Source of the DNA: Bradyrhizobium sp. WSM1417
GTDB taxonomy: Bacteria; Pseudomonadota; Alphaproteobacteria; Rhizobiales; Xanthobacteraceae
Direction: 5' to 3'
DNA length: 64,000 nucleotides
NCBI RefSeq assembly: GCF_000515415.1
Contig: NZ_KI911783.1
Span: 2,718,392 to 2,782,391 of the forward strand
Made by a program: the position numbers and the translations under genes. Of the stretch, positions 25,499-34,928 are shown in pieces; position 1 is the stretch's first letter, and each line of letters begins with the position of its first letter. Under the pieces are notes generated by a model that saw only the letters and a program-made list of their open reading frames with translations, was not told the DNA's origin and ran no database searches.

Positions 25499-26965
25499 AT
25501 GTCGATTGGTTCGGATATTCGCGAGAAAGAAGCGCGTCAGGTCGACCAGGCGCATGTCCAAAAAGGAACAATCTGGTCGTCGGACTTTATTCCCTACGCA
25601 TTGTCTACCTCGGACGCGCTCGTCATCATTCTGGCGAGCATTGGTGGTGGAATAGTCTACCATCTTGCAGCGGGCAGCCCCGTACCGAGCCTGCTGCCGT
25701 GCTGTGCGGTCGGCCTCATGGCTGCATTCATCTATATCCTGCGTATGAGCGGGATCGGCTATTATGACCTGCCCGACAGCGCCAAGCCGGGGGTCGAGAT
25801 CACGGAAATCCTCGTTTGCTGGTTCAGCACCGGAATCCTGCTGGCGTTCTTTGCCTTCATCCTGAAAATCGGCGGAGATTATTCGCGCGGCACCTTCTTC
25901 GCTTTTTATCTGGTGACTCCGATCGGTCTCCTGGCTGTCCGCAAGGCGACCAAGACCAATTTGGCGTCGGCTGTTGCGAAGGGGGGAATCAGACGCAGGG
26001 ATGCAGTCCTTGTCGGGGATCAGAGAGAGCTTCTTGCCCTTGCCCCGAGAGATCGCCTCGCGCTGTTCGGGGCAACGGACGTCAAAGAGTTCTTGTTGAG
26101 CAGCGAGCCCGATTGCGAGAAGCGGCTGGCTGCCGACGAAGGCGTTTTTGGCCAGGTCGGGGCCTTTGTTCGTCGCAACAACTGCCGGGAGGTGCTTCTG
26201 GTGCTCCCCTGGAACGATGACGCGCGAATTGAATTTGCGCGGGAGAAAGTCAAGAACTTACCGGTTTCCTCGCGGTTGCTGCCGGATTTGCACGTTCGAT
26301 CGCTGTCCAATTTCGTGTCGTCGGCGCGTCAACGGGTGCTCGCCGTCGAAATCCAGCGTGCGCCGCTGAGCGCGGTCGAGCGGGTCGTCAAGCGTGCGAT
26401 GGACATCCTGGTTGCTGGACCGGCTCTGGCTGCACTGCTTCCGATTTTTGTTCTCACGGCGATTGCCATCAAACTGGACAGTGAAGGGCCGGTCATTTTC
26501 CGTCAGCGTCGAAAAGGCTTCAACGGCAAAGAATTCGTAATGCTGAAATTCCGCACTATGAAAGTGCAGGAGGATGGTCCAGTCGTGGTTCAGGCCAGTC
26601 GGGAGGATCCGCGGGTGACGCCGATCGGGCGCTTCCTGCGGGCCGCCAGCATCGACGAACTCCCGCAATTGCTCAACGTTCTTACGGGTGAGATGTCTCT
26701 GATCGGTCCCAGACCTCATGCGCTTGCCCATGACAGCTATTTCGAGAGAATCCTCGAAGACTATGCCTTCCGGCATCATGTCAAGCCAGGGCTGACGGGG
26801 TGGGCGCAGTGCAATGGCTCCCGGGGCGCCACGCCCACCGTGGAGGCCATCGCCGAGCGCGTAAAACTCGATCTTTGGTACGTCAACAACTGGAGCCTTT
26901 GGCTCGATGTCCAGATCCTGATCAAGACCTTTTTCGAGGTTGCCCGAAAGCGGAATGCCTATTAG
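25499..26965 (+). CDS. Polyprenyl-phosphate sugar-1-phosphate transferase (exopolysaccharide initiation)
   Basis: 488 residues from ATG 25499. The N-terminal half has four to five membrane helices (ALSTSDALVIILASIGGG, LLPCCAVGLMAAFIYIL, WFSTGILLAFFAFIL) and a central nucleotide-binding-like segment. The C-terminal 200 residues are the bacterial sugar transferase domain: helix DILVAGPALAALLPIFVLTA, GPVIFRQRRKGFNGKEFVML, KFRTMK, then DELPQLLNVLTGEMSLIGPR and KPGLTGWAQCNG. This is the WcaJ/ExoY type that loads the first hexose-1-phosphate on undecaprenyl phosphate. It probably starts repeat-unit synthesis for the locus that includes galE and the Wza-like lipoprotein. Confidence 0.92.
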   Translation: MSIGSDIREKEARQVDQAHVQKGTIWSSDFIPYALSTSDALVIILASIGGGIVYHLAAGSPVPSLLPCCAVGLMAAFIYILRMSGIGYYDLPDSAKPGVEITEILVCWFSTGILLAFFAFILKIGGDYSRGTFFAFYLVTPIGLLAVRKATKTNLASAVAKGGIRRRDAVLVGDQRELLALAPRDRLALFGATDVKEFLLSSEPDCEKRLAADEGVFGQVGAFVRRNNCREVLLVLPWNDDARIEFAREKVKNLPVSSRLLPDLHVRSLSNFVSSARQRVLAVEIQRAPLSAVERVVKRAMDILVAGPALAALLPIFVLTAIAIKLDSEGPVIFRQRRKGFNGKEFVMLKFRTMKVQEDGPVVVQASREDPRVTPIGRFLRAASIDELPQLLNVLTGEMSLIGPRPHALAHDSYFERILEDYAFRHHVKPGLTGWAQCNGSRGATPTVEAIAERVKLDLWYVNNWSLWLDVQILIKTFFEVARKRNAY

Positions 26966-27212
26966 CGCGAGAATTGCGTGCGGATCGCAACTGCAGGATT
27001 GCTTTCCCGCGGTGACATCAATTCGCCAATAAATTATTCTTAGCTTCTTTCTTTCAATGGCTTGCACTTATTCCATGCCGCGAAGTACCAACTTTGCGGG
27101 GACGGAAATAAATCACACTTGGAAAAATGTGAAAAAATGGAACATCATTCAACATATCGAATCATGATGTGCCGAGTTCACGCAGCGGAAGCTGCTACGC
27201 TACGACGGACGG

Positions 27213-27545
27213 ATGAAGAAGCCCAATCTGGAAAGCATGTCGCTGGATGAGCTCTGGCAGCTACACGAGGAGCTCAATGAGCTCTTGTCGGTACGGCTGA
27301 ACGCCGAGAAGCGAGCTCTTGAGAAGCGGTTGGCGCAGCTTCGTCGTGAGAATGAGGCCGCCAATCCGCCCGTCGCTCCCTCTTCGCGCGAACGACGGCC
27401 TTATCCTCAGGTTCACCCCAAGTATCGCAATCTGAGTGCTCCCTACGAGACATGGTCGGGTCGGGGAAAGCAGCCGAAATGGCTCACGGCCGCACTACGG
27501 GCCGGCCGCTCGATCGACGACTTCCTGATCTCAGGCCGCCGCTAA
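27213..27545 (+). CDS. H-NS family nucleoid protein
   Basis: 110 residues. The N-terminal half is a coiled-coil dimerisation region (SLDELWQLHEELNELLSVRL and EKRALEKRLAQLRRENE). After a Pro-rich linker the C-terminal domain reads HPKYRNLSAPYETWSGRGKQ, then PKWLTAALRAGRSIDDFLI. That is the H-NS DNA-binding fold with the TWSGRGKQP minor-groove hook. It likely silences AT-rich or foreign DNA. Its place just before the T2SS cluster makes it a candidate regulator of that cluster, though it may be independent. Confidence 0.9.
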   Translation: MKKPNLESMSLDELWQLHEELNELLSVRLNAEKRALEKRLAQLRRENEAANPPVAPSSRERRPYPQVHPKYRNLSAPYETWSGRGKQPKWLTAALRAGRSIDDFLISGRR

Positions 27546-27605
27546 TTCGGATCTGGAATTGATCGCGCCGTTGCAGCGCTCCATTCAGCAAGGAGGAGGC
27601 CCCAG

Positions 27606-27848
27606 GTGAAACTCGTTATGGCCCTGATCATCGGCCTTGCCTTGCCTCAGCTCGCGCAGGCATCGACGGAAGATTTCAGCCGCGCGAAGCTCCGGCTCGC
27701 CGATGCGGCAAGTGAAGCTTGCACGGCCAATTGCGACAATCAGAACGCAGCATGCAAGCGGGTCTGTCCGACCACCCTCGGCGCTCCATGCTTCGCGTCC
27801 TGTGACAGCCAGGCGCAGGTCTGTCGCCAGAGTTGCCAACCCAGGTAA
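27606..27848 (+). CDS. Small secreted cysteine-rich protein
   Basis: 80 residues from a GTG with GGAGGAGG eight bases upstream. A signal peptide (MKLVMALIIGLALPQLAQA) precedes a mature chain with eight cysteines in regular spacing: CTANCDNQNAACKRVC and CFASCDSQAQVCRQSC, so C-x3-C-x6-C-x3-C repeated. Two disulfide-linked helical hairpins are likely. It lies between the H-NS-like gene and gspD; export by the T2SS is an untested idea. Confidence 0.7.
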   Translation: MKLVMALIIGLALPQLAQASTEDFSRAKLRLADAASEACTANCDNQNAACKRVCPTTLGAPCFASCDSQAQVCRQSCQPR

Positions 27849-28127
27849 GATCTACCGGGACCCCTGCTCGGTTATTCGGAGCTACGGCAGTCTCGAAGCC
27901 AATCTGACCGTGCACTTTTGCGCCTCGTCAGAAAGCTTCTGTGCAGCCCTGCCGTCCCGAGAGGACCGGCTTGAGGCAGGATCAGTCTGGTTCATTCCCC
28001 GCACGCTGAAACCCGCCGCCCGGGATCCCGGGCCGGAACGGCTTTTACGTTGGATTAACCATGATGATTTACCAGTTGTTTACGCTCGAATTCCCGCGCG
28101 TGCGCCTTTTTATGTTCGGAGCTTGCT

Positions 28128-30371
28128 TTGCCGATGTCTCGTGGCCACCTCACGGGTTCTGTGGTTTGCCTGCTCGCAAGCCTCGTCGCCGGCTGTGGCG
28201 CCCCGGGAATCGTCAGTCCGACCCTGAACGTTCAGCCCAGGTTATCAGGCCAGCCGGTATCCTTCGAGGCGAACGCCCAGGACCTGATGCCGACGGGTGC
28301 CATCGCGCTGCCGTCACCATCATCCAGGGCAGTCGCCACCGTTGAGGGTGGCGACGGCCGGATGATCGGCTCGGCAGCGGCCAAGTCAAGCTCGGTGGCT
28401 GCCAATGGCAATGTCGTCCTCAATCTGGCCAACGTTCCCCTACAGCAGGCAGCCAAGACGGTTTTGGGAGATCTCCTCGGCGTCAACTATGTAGTCGACC
28501 CCCGGGTCGACGGGGTTGTTTCGGTCCAGACCAGCAACCCGGTCTCCAAAGCGGATGCCCTCGAGATTTTCCAGACGGCCATCGCTCCGATCGGCGCAGT
28601 GCTGGTACAGAACCGTGGCATTTACCGGATCGCTCCGGCCGACCAGTCTGCGACCGGGGCTGTAAGCACTGTCCGCGACGCTACCAACAGTGCGGTTACC
28701 GGCAGTGGCGTTCGCATCGTCCAGCTGAAATACGTCGCAGCCACGGAAGTGGCGCGCGTGCTCGAACCGATGGTGCCAAAGGGAGCTATCGTGCAGGCCG
28801 ACGATGGACGCAACATCATCGCGCTGAAGGGCTCACAGGCCGAAATCGACAGCATGCTCGACTCGGTTTCGATCTTTGACGTTGATGTGATGAAGGGCAT
28901 GTCATTCGCAGTCGTACCTGTCAGGGCAGCTCAGCCTGAAAGGATGGTCGACGAGCTGAAAGCGGTATTTGCCTCGGACAAGGAGGGTCCCCTGAAGGGG
29001 AGGGTGCGGTTCATCGCCAATACAAGGCTCGGTGCAATCCTCGTCGTTACCTCCAATCCAGGATATATCCCGCGCGCGCAATCCTGGATCAGGCGACTTG
29101 ACGCCCGCGCCAGCGGCACAGAACCGCAACTTCACGTCTATCAAGTCCAGAACCGGACAGCCGGTGAACTCGCCGGAATCCTTCAGTCCATGTTCTCGCA
29201 AGAGATGAAGGTCGTGCGCCCGACAAGCCGCAACGTCGCGCCGAAATCGAAGCAGATCTCCTTCGGAAGCGATGCGAGCAAATCCTCGGCGACCGGCATC
29301 GGCGCTTCGGACCTCACCATGCAAGCAGGTTTGGGGAAAGCGGCAGACACGATGGTGGCATCGCGCTCTTCAAACGGCGATCCCGACGGAGCGTTGGCTG
29401 ACATGGTGGACAACAACACGGCATCCAGCACGGGCGCTGAGCCAGTGATGAAGATTGTTGCTGACGACACCAAGAATTCGCTGCTGATCATGGCCAATGA
29501 GCGCGACTACCAGCGTGTGCTGCGCGTCGTGCAGGGTCTTGACGTGGTGGCGAGCCAGGTCTTGATCGAGGCTGTGATCGCGGAGGTGACCCTTAATGAT
29601 GATCTTCAGTTTGGGCTGCAGTGGCAATTTGCGAAGAATGGAACTCCGACCGCAACATTCTCCAATGCTCTTACCGGCGGCGTGGCAGCCGCGTTCCCCG
29701 GTTTCAACTATGCCATCAACACTGCGAACATAGCGGCGACCCTGAGCGCGCTGAACGCCCTGACTCATGTCAATATCATCTCCACACCGTCTCTGATGGT
29801 GCTCGACAACAAGACGGCGCGTCTTCAGATCGGCGATCAGGTTCCGATCACGACGCAGACTGCGACGAGCACGGTTACCGCCCAGACGGCAATCGTGAAC
29901 TCCATCACGATGCAAGATACGGGCGTGATTCTCTCAGTGACCCCGCGCATCAATGAGAGCGGGCGGGTACAGCTCGATATCGAGCAGGAAGTCAGTAGTG
30001 TCGTCAGGACAACGACGTCGAATATCAATTCTCCCACCATTCAGCAGCGACGGGTCAAGACGACGGTTGTCGTGAGCGACGGTGAGGTCCTGGCGCTGGG
30101 CGGCATGATCCAGGACAGCGCCAGCAAAAGCAGCAACCAGTTGCCGATCCTGGGAGACATTCCGGGGGTTGGTGCGTTGTTTGCAAACAAGAAGGACGCG
30201 GTTGCGAAAACCGAGCTCGTCATCTTGATCACGCCGAAGGTTGTTCGCGACGGGACCGAAAGCCGGCTGGTCACCGAAGAATATCGCCGCAAGATGAATG
30301 TCTATATGCCGCACGCCACAACGCGCCAGCGGGCGCCCCTCAATACCGCGCAGCGCCTGGTGACGCCGTGA
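28128..30371 (+). CDS. gspD: Type II secretion secretin GspD
   Basis: 747 residues. The start is a TTG with GGAG seven bases before it; an ATG two codons later is the alternative. The signal ends LLASLVAGC, a lipobox, so the secretin appears to be lipidated. Next come N0 (VLNLANVPLQQAAKTVLGDL), N1 to N3 ring domains (VRIVQLKYVAATEVARVLEP, FAVVPVRAAQPERMVDELKA, VYQVQNRTAGELAGILQSMF) and the secretin barrel domain from about residue 465. The barrel has VIAEVTLNDDLQFGLQW, LNALTHVNIISTPSLM and ALGGMIQDSASKSSNQLPIL with the VPLLGDIP-like segment. It forms the outer-membrane gate and is the first gene of the cluster. Confidence 0.95.
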   Translation: MPMSRGHLTGSVVCLLASLVAGCGAPGIVSPTLNVQPRLSGQPVSFEANAQDLMPTGAIALPSPSSRAVATVEGGDGRMIGSAAAKSSSVAANGNVVLNLANVPLQQAAKTVLGDLLGVNYVVDPRVDGVVSVQTSNPVSKADALEIFQTAIAPIGAVLVQNRGIYRIAPADQSATGAVSTVRDATNSAVTGSGVRIVQLKYVAATEVARVLEPMVPKGAIVQADDGRNIIALKGSQAEIDSMLDSVSIFDVDVMKGMSFAVVPVRAAQPERMVDELKAVFASDKEGPLKGRVRFIANTRLGAILVVTSNPGYIPRAQSWIRRLDARASGTEPQLHVYQVQNRTAGELAGILQSMFSQEMKVVRPTSRNVAPKSKQISFGSDASKSSATGIGASDLTMQAGLGKAADTMVASRSSNGDPDGALADMVDNNTASSTGAEPVMKIVADDTKNSLLIMANERDYQRVLRVVQGLDVVASQVLIEAVIAEVTLNDDLQFGLQWQFAKNGTPTATFSNALTGGVAAAFPGFNYAINTANIAATLSALNALTHVNIISTPSLMVLDNKTARLQIGDQVPITTQTATSTVTAQTAIVNSITMQDTGVILSVTPRINESGRVQLDIEQEVSSVVRTTTSNINSPTIQQRRVKTTVVVSDGEVLALGGMIQDSASKSSNQLPILGDIPGVGALFANKKDAVAKTELVILITPKVVRDGTESRLVTEEYRRKMNVYMPHATTRQRAPLNTAQRLVTP

Positions 30372-30799
30372 TACGAGGCGCTCGGCTGGTCTCCCGGTTG
30401 GTTAGCGTTTGCGCATTGCCGTATCTATTGGCCGGTTGCTTGACCAGCCAGCCTTACGTGATTGATCCGCCGCCACCCTATATGCTGTTGCCCGTCGATG
30501 AATCCATGTCCTGCAACGCGATCGCGGGCTCGTTCCGCTTCTCGGTCAAGCGCGCTGCTCGCCTCGAATACTGGCTCGCGGCAGGATCGCTGGCGGGCTA
30601 TGATTCCGACCGGTTTCCGCTCGATGCACCAAAGCAGCTGGCTGACGAACGCCGGCGGCTGGATGCTCTGACCGATCTTCAGCGTACGAAAGGATGTACG
30701 GTGCTCGAGCCTGGTCCCGCTGTAGCCGAAGAGAGAGAGCGGCTGGAAGAATCGGCGAGAAACTCCAGGTCTCAGGCCGTTCTTCGGTCAAAGGGTTGA
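30368..30799 (+). CDS. Small lipoprotein overlapping gspD
   Basis: 143 residues from a GTG that overlaps the gspD stop (GTGA). The signal ends LPYLLAGC, a lipobox. The mature part has a Pro-rich stretch (VIDPPPPYMLLP), then MSCNAIAGSFRF and a helical C-terminus rich in Glu and Arg. The position next to the secretin suggests a pilotin-like or accessory role, but the sequence is not that of known pilotins GspS or AspS. Translational coupling with gspD is likely. Confidence 0.7.
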   Translation: MIRGARLVSRLVSVCALPYLLAGCLTSQPYVIDPPPPYMLLPVDESMSCNAIAGSFRFSVKRAARLEYWLAAGSLAGYDSDRFPLDAPKQLADERRRLDALTDLQRTKGCTVLEPGPAVAEERERLEESARNSRSQAVLRSKG

Positions 30800-30815
30800 A
30801 CGTCCTGTGTCGGCT

Positions 30816-31745
30816 TTATAGCTTGAAGCAGGTCTGGGCCGGGCCGCTGTTCGGCAGTTGGCTTGCGGCGGCGCCTGAGATGATGTCGCCACGTCGCCAT
30901 TCGCGGATGACGTAGGGTTGAGTGGAGGCTCCTCCAAATGACACCAGAGCTTCCCGAATGTACCGTGACCCGTCGATTGCGCGGATGTCGACCCGAACAG
31001 TGAAGCTCCCGGGCAGGGTCGGGCGTCTGGCTTCGGTCTGCCCCGGATTGAGGCCCATCAGCAGGCGCAAGGCTGGTGTCATCACCTCTGGCACAGGCTC
31101 TACCCGGCCCGATAGAGTAGTTGTGTAGCGGATTGCGGAACGGAGCAATGCGGGCGACATGCCGTCGATCTGATCCAGCTCCAGGATCGTTGAAAAGCCC
31201 AAGCGTTTTACGTCGTTCGGCGCGTTCGTTGGTGCGGTCTGATTGCCGGTGAGCGGGGTTTGACTAGCGGTCTCTTTGTGCTGGAGTGACTTCCGGAAAT
31301 TGACGACGTTCTCGGCAATTCTGTCCCCGAGCGCCTTGTCCTTCGCGACCGCCACGAAAAAACGCTCCAGGGTCGGCAGCCCGGCGGCATTGATGTCGAT
31401 CTTGCCGACCTCCTCCTCGACGACTATTTCGGCCTGCTCGCCTCCGGGCATTCGGCATTTCTTTGGAAAGCCGGTATCCGGCGTCGGCGAGAGCATGCTT
31501 GCGATGGAAAAATTCACGGCACTTTCTGCAGCTGCAGCCGCTGAGAGCACCGAGCCGTCAGCCAGCGCGGTCCTGGCGCGATAACGGGCGCCAACGATCA
31601 CGGCTGCACCGAGCAGCGTGAGGAGACCAAGACCCCAGATCACCGTAATCAACGCGAAGCCGCGGCGCCCGCAGGAGCCGAAGGGATGGCTGTTCGGGAC
31701 TTCGCGACGATGCCGCATGCGGCGACATGCAGGCGCAATCGACAT
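30816..31745 (-). CDS. gspK: Minor pseudopilin GspK
   Basis: 309 residues from the ATG at 31745, with AAGGA seven bases before it. A TTG five codons upstream is less likely. The prepilin motif is RRGFALITVIWGLGLLTLLG with threonine instead of glutamate at position 5, as is usual for GspK. The body has IDINAAGLPTLERFF and the long helical domain with LELDQIDGMSPALLRSAIRY, typical of the SAM-like fold. It is encoded opposite to the rest of the cluster, converging on the lipoprotein gene and sharing a 107-bp divergent promoter region with gspE. Confidence 0.9.
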   Translation of the reverse strand: MSIAPACRRMRHRREVPNSHPFGSCGRRGFALITVIWGLGLLTLLGAAVIVGARYRARTALADGSVLSAAAAAESAVNFSIASMLSPTPDTGFPKKCRMPGGEQAEIVVEEEVGKIDINAAGLPTLERFFVAVAKDKALGDRIAENVVNFRKSLQHKETASQTPLTGNQTAPTNAPNDVKRLGFSTILELDQIDGMSPALLRSAIRYTTTLSGRVEPVPEVMTPALRLLMGLNPGQTEARRPTLPGSFTVRVDIRAIDGSRYIREALVSFGGASTQPYVIREWRRGDIISGAAASQLPNSGPAQTCFKL

Positions 31746-31852
31746 GGACCGTCCTTGCAAGGATTGACCTCGTTCGCCGCATCGATTGCGAGTTCGTATA
31801 TGAAAATGGCAAATAAAGTATGAAAAGCCTTAATTAACAAAATCGTTCTAGC
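31746..31852. promoter_or_regulatory. Divergent control region between gspK and gspE
   Basis: 107 bp separate the two starts. The right half is AT-rich (AAATAAAGTATGAAAAGCCTTAATTAACAAAATCG), which is unlike the surrounding GC-rich genes and would suit both promoters and H-NS-like silencing. I cannot define -35 or -10 boxes with confidence. Confidence 0.45.
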
Positions 31853-33670
31853 GTGTGGATGGCCGGATGTCAGGATCTCCGAAAACCCATGCTCGCCCAT
31901 GCACAGACATTGATATGCGAGGAGTCGCCGACGACGGGTTTGGTCAATGTTCCCAAGCCGAAGGAGGACGGCTTCGCCGATGCGTTCTCAGCGCTTCTGG
32001 TGCGCGAAGGCCTTGTCGATGCAGGAGCGATTGCCCGGGCGAGGCGCGCTTCGGAAGCCGCTTCCGAGCGCCTGGATATCGTCATGGTGAAGCTCGGCCT
32101 GCTTTCGGAGGCTGATCTCTGTGGTGCATATGCTGCTTATTGCGGGCTCGAGGTCGTGCGATCGTCCGATGTCCCGGCGCAACCGGTGCTCGCAGATCGC
32201 CTGAAGCTCCCTTTCCTGAAGACCAGTCGCACATTGCCGATATCGACTTCCAACGGGGCTCTGCTGTTAGCAACTGTCGATCCGTTCGACGAGGAGGCGC
32301 ACAGAGCGATCGGCTACATGCTTGGCCGGAAGGTGGATCTCGCTGTCATTGCTCCTGCGGACATTGAGCGCGCATTTCGCAAGCTCTACCAGGATACTGG
32401 TGCGCAAGCATCCGGCGACGATCAGGGCATTGTCGCGCCCGGCGTAGCGGATGGAAACGAGATTGACGTCGAACGCTTGCGTGACATCGCCAATGAAGCG
32501 CCGATCATCCGTCTGGTGAACCAGATCATCGCAGGTGCAGTCGAGCGTGGAGCGTCCGACGTCCACATCGAGCCGGGACGGGACACAGTTCTGGTTCGAA
32601 TCAGGCTTGATGGATTTCTACAACAAGAGCGCGTTGTGCCATCGACGCTCAAGGCTGCACTGACGACACGCATCAAGATCATGGCAAGGCTGGACATAGC
32701 CGAGCGTCGATTGCCCCAGGATGGGCGTATCAAGACCGCAGTCCGCGGAACCGAGATTGACGTGCGCGTCTCGACGCTGCCGACGGCGTTCGGCGAGAGC
32801 CTTGTCCTCAGAATTCTCGACCGGACCAGGGTCGAACTGGATTTTTCCAAGCTCGGTCTCGATCAAGACATTCAGGCGGGGCTTCATCGTCTCATGTCGC
32901 TGCCAAGCGGCATCATTCTGGTCACGGGCCCGACAGGAAGTGGCAAGACGACAACGCTATACACTGCGTTGAACGAGCTAAATCGCCCGGAATCGAAGCT
33001 CTTTACTGTTGAAGATCCGATTGAATATCAACTCGCTGGCGTCAATCAGATCCAGGTCCAGCCACAGATCGGGCTGGATTTCCCCGCCGCCCTTCGCTCG
33101 ATCCTGCGCCAGGATCCGGACATCATCATGATCGGTGAAATCCGTGATCTGGAGACCGCCCGCATAGCCGTTCAGGCGTCGCTGACCGGTCATCTTGTAT
33201 TTTCCACGCTCCACACCAACAGTGCCATCGCCGCGATCACCCGCCTGATGGACATTGGCATTGAACGTTATCTGCTCGCCTCGACGCTCACCGGTGTGAT
33301 GGCTCAGCGTCTGGTACGCAGGTTATGCCCGCACTGCGCGTGTCCAGCCGCCTATCGCGCCGAGGTTACGTCGCGCCTGAAATGGCCAGTTCCGGAAGGT
33401 CTTGCAATTGACTGGTCGGGTGCACGTGAGGCCGTCGGTTGCGACGCCTGTCACGGCACCGGTTATCTCGGGCGAACGAGCGTTGCCGAGCTTCTGGTTA
33501 TTGATGACGATGTGCGGGAAGCGGTTGGCAGACGCAATAACGATCGACGGACCATGATCTCTCTCGCACGACGTGCGGGTTTTCACACGCTCTACGAGGC
33601 CGGCCTCATCAAAGTCTCTCTCGGTGAGACGACGATTGAGGAAGTGCTCAGGGTCTCGCGATCGAGTTAG
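31853..33670 (+). CDS. gspE: Type II secretion ATPase GspE
   Basis: 605 residues with a GTG start; ATGs at 31859 and 31889 are possible alternatives. The N-terminal GspE-N domain is clear (FADAFSALLVREGLVDAGAI and VMVKLGLLSEADLCGAYAAY). The ATPase core carries Walker A GPTGSGKTTT near residue 365, the Asp-box VEDPIEY, the Walker B region DPDIIMIGEIRD near 425 and the His box TLHTNSAIAAITR. A zinc-binding tetracysteine follows: CPHC near 490 and CDACHGTG near 530. It powers pseudopilus assembly. GspF follows 10 bp later. Confidence 0.96.
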   Translation: MWMAGCQDLRKPMLAHAQTLICEESPTTGLVNVPKPKEDGFADAFSALLVREGLVDAGAIARARRASEAASERLDIVMVKLGLLSEADLCGAYAAYCGLEVVRSSDVPAQPVLADRLKLPFLKTSRTLPISTSNGALLLATVDPFDEEAHRAIGYMLGRKVDLAVIAPADIERAFRKLYQDTGAQASGDDQGIVAPGVADGNEIDVERLRDIANEAPIIRLVNQIIAGAVERGASDVHIEPGRDTVLVRIRLDGFLQQERVVPSTLKAALTTRIKIMARLDIAERRLPQDGRIKTAVRGTEIDVRVSTLPTAFGESLVLRILDRTRVELDFSKLGLDQDIQAGLHRLMSLPSGIILVTGPTGSGKTTTLYTALNELNRPESKLFTVEDPIEYQLAGVNQIQVQPQIGLDFPAALRSILRQDPDIIMIGEIRDLETARIAVQASLTGHLVFSTLHTNSAIAAITRLMDIGIERYLLASTLTGVMAQRLVRRLCPHCACPAAYRAEVTSRLKWPVPEGLAIDWSGAREAVGCDACHGTGYLGRTSVAELLVIDDDVREAVGRRNNDRRTMISLARRAGFHTLYEAGLIKVSLGETTIEEVLRVSRSS

Positions 33671-33680
33671 GGAGCATCGC

Positions 33681-34928
33681 GTGTCCACTTTCCAGTATCG
33701 TGCTTATACCAGGCAAGGCGTCGTTACCTCGGGCACGATCGTCGCCGAAGAGCTGGATGCGGCGGTCGAGGCGCTCTACAGCGCCGGCCTCACGCCAGTG
33801 GAGACAGTGCTTCGTGCGGACAGCCGTTCACATTCGACTACCTCTCTGATTGAACCCGGAAATGCTGGTTTGCTTGGGCGGGGCTCCAGGCGCGTCGGAC
33901 TGAAGGAGCTGTCTGCATTTACCACTGAGCTTGCGTCCCTCGTGAGTTCCGGCATTCCGGTCGATGCTTCATTTCGAGTGCTCGCCGGCCCTGGCGCATC
34001 ACCGAGGCGGATTGCCCTCGCGAACGGATTACTGAAGGATATCCTGGCCGGCCTGCAGCTGTCTGAGGCCATGGCGCGGAGGCCAGAGGTTTTCCCGCCT
34101 GACTACATTGCAATCCTGGCAGGCGGAGAGGCCGGAGGACAGACGGCACAGGCGCTCATGCTGATTGCAGAAATGCTGGCTCGGCGGGTTGAGATCAGAA
34201 ACAAAATCCGCGGATCTCTGGTCTATCCTGCAATTCTGTTGCTGATGTCGCTGATGTCGATTGCCGTGATCATCTTCGTGCTCATTCCGAATCTCACGCC
34301 GATTTTCTCTGACTCAGGTCTGCCCCTGCCCGGCATTCTGGCAGTCCTTGCCGATCTGCCGGATAGTTGGGCCCGGCTTCTGCTTTGGTGCGTACTGGCG
34401 GCGATCGCTGGTTGGATCGCCTGTCGCAGGATAGTCAGTGACGAACAGACGATGAAGAGGCTCGATCATCTCAAATGTCGCCTCCCTGTCGTTGGATCTC
34501 TCATCCAGCGACGTGAGGCGAGCCAGTTCGCTCGCTCGGCGGGCAGCCTCGTGGAAGCCCGGGTACCACTCATGGCCGCGCTGCAAACGGCACGCTCATT
34601 GGTGAACAATCGATATCTGAGCGCCCGTTACAGCGAGGCAATCAGTCAGGTGCCCGAGGGCAAGGCGCTGAGTCAGGTGCTCGGTGGATCGGGGTTGATT
34701 CCTCCAGCAATGATACGCCTTATCGCAGTGGGCGAGGAGACCGGCCAGCTTGCAAAAATGCTCGTCCGCGTCGCTTCCAGCCTGGAAAGTGAAGTTCAGG
34801 GCAAGATCGAGCAACTTGTCGGACTTCTGACTCCGCTACTTACCGTCGGGATCGGGGGACTGGTGGGAGCCCTGATCCTGCAGGTGATGAGCGCAGTTCT
34901 GTCCATCAACAATCTGGCGTATCAATGA
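33681..34928 (+). CDS. gspF: Type II secretion inner-membrane platform GspF
   Basis: 415 residues from a GTG with GGGAGC before it. It starts STFQYRAYTRQGVVTSGTIV, the family N-terminus. Two repeats of the T2SSF fold follow: LKELSAFTTELASLVSSGIP and REASQFARSAGSLVEARVPL, each ending with a G-E box (LAGGEAGGQ and AVGEETGQLAKMLVRVASSL). Membrane helices are at LVYPAILLLMSLMSIAVIIF, WARLLLWCVLAAIAGWIA and the C-terminal LLTVGIGGLVGALILQVMSA. It binds GspE and GspL at the base of the machine. Its stop overlaps the gspH start by 4 bp. Confidence 0.96.
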   Translation: MSTFQYRAYTRQGVVTSGTIVAEELDAAVEALYSAGLTPVETVLRADSRSHSTTSLIEPGNAGLLGRGSRRVGLKELSAFTTELASLVSSGIPVDASFRVLAGPGASPRRIALANGLLKDILAGLQLSEAMARRPEVFPPDYIAILAGGEAGGQTAQALMLIAEMLARRVEIRNKIRGSLVYPAILLLMSLMSIAVIIFVLIPNLTPIFSDSGLPLPGILAVLADLPDSWARLLLWCVLAAIAGWIACRRIVSDEQTMKRLDHLKCRLPVVGSLIQRREASQFARSAGSLVEARVPLMAALQTARSLVNNRYLSARYSEAISQVPEGKALSQVLGGSGLIPPAMIRLIAVGEETGQLAKMLVRVASSLESEVQGKIEQLVGLLTPLLTVGIGGLVGALILQVMSAVLSINNLAYQ

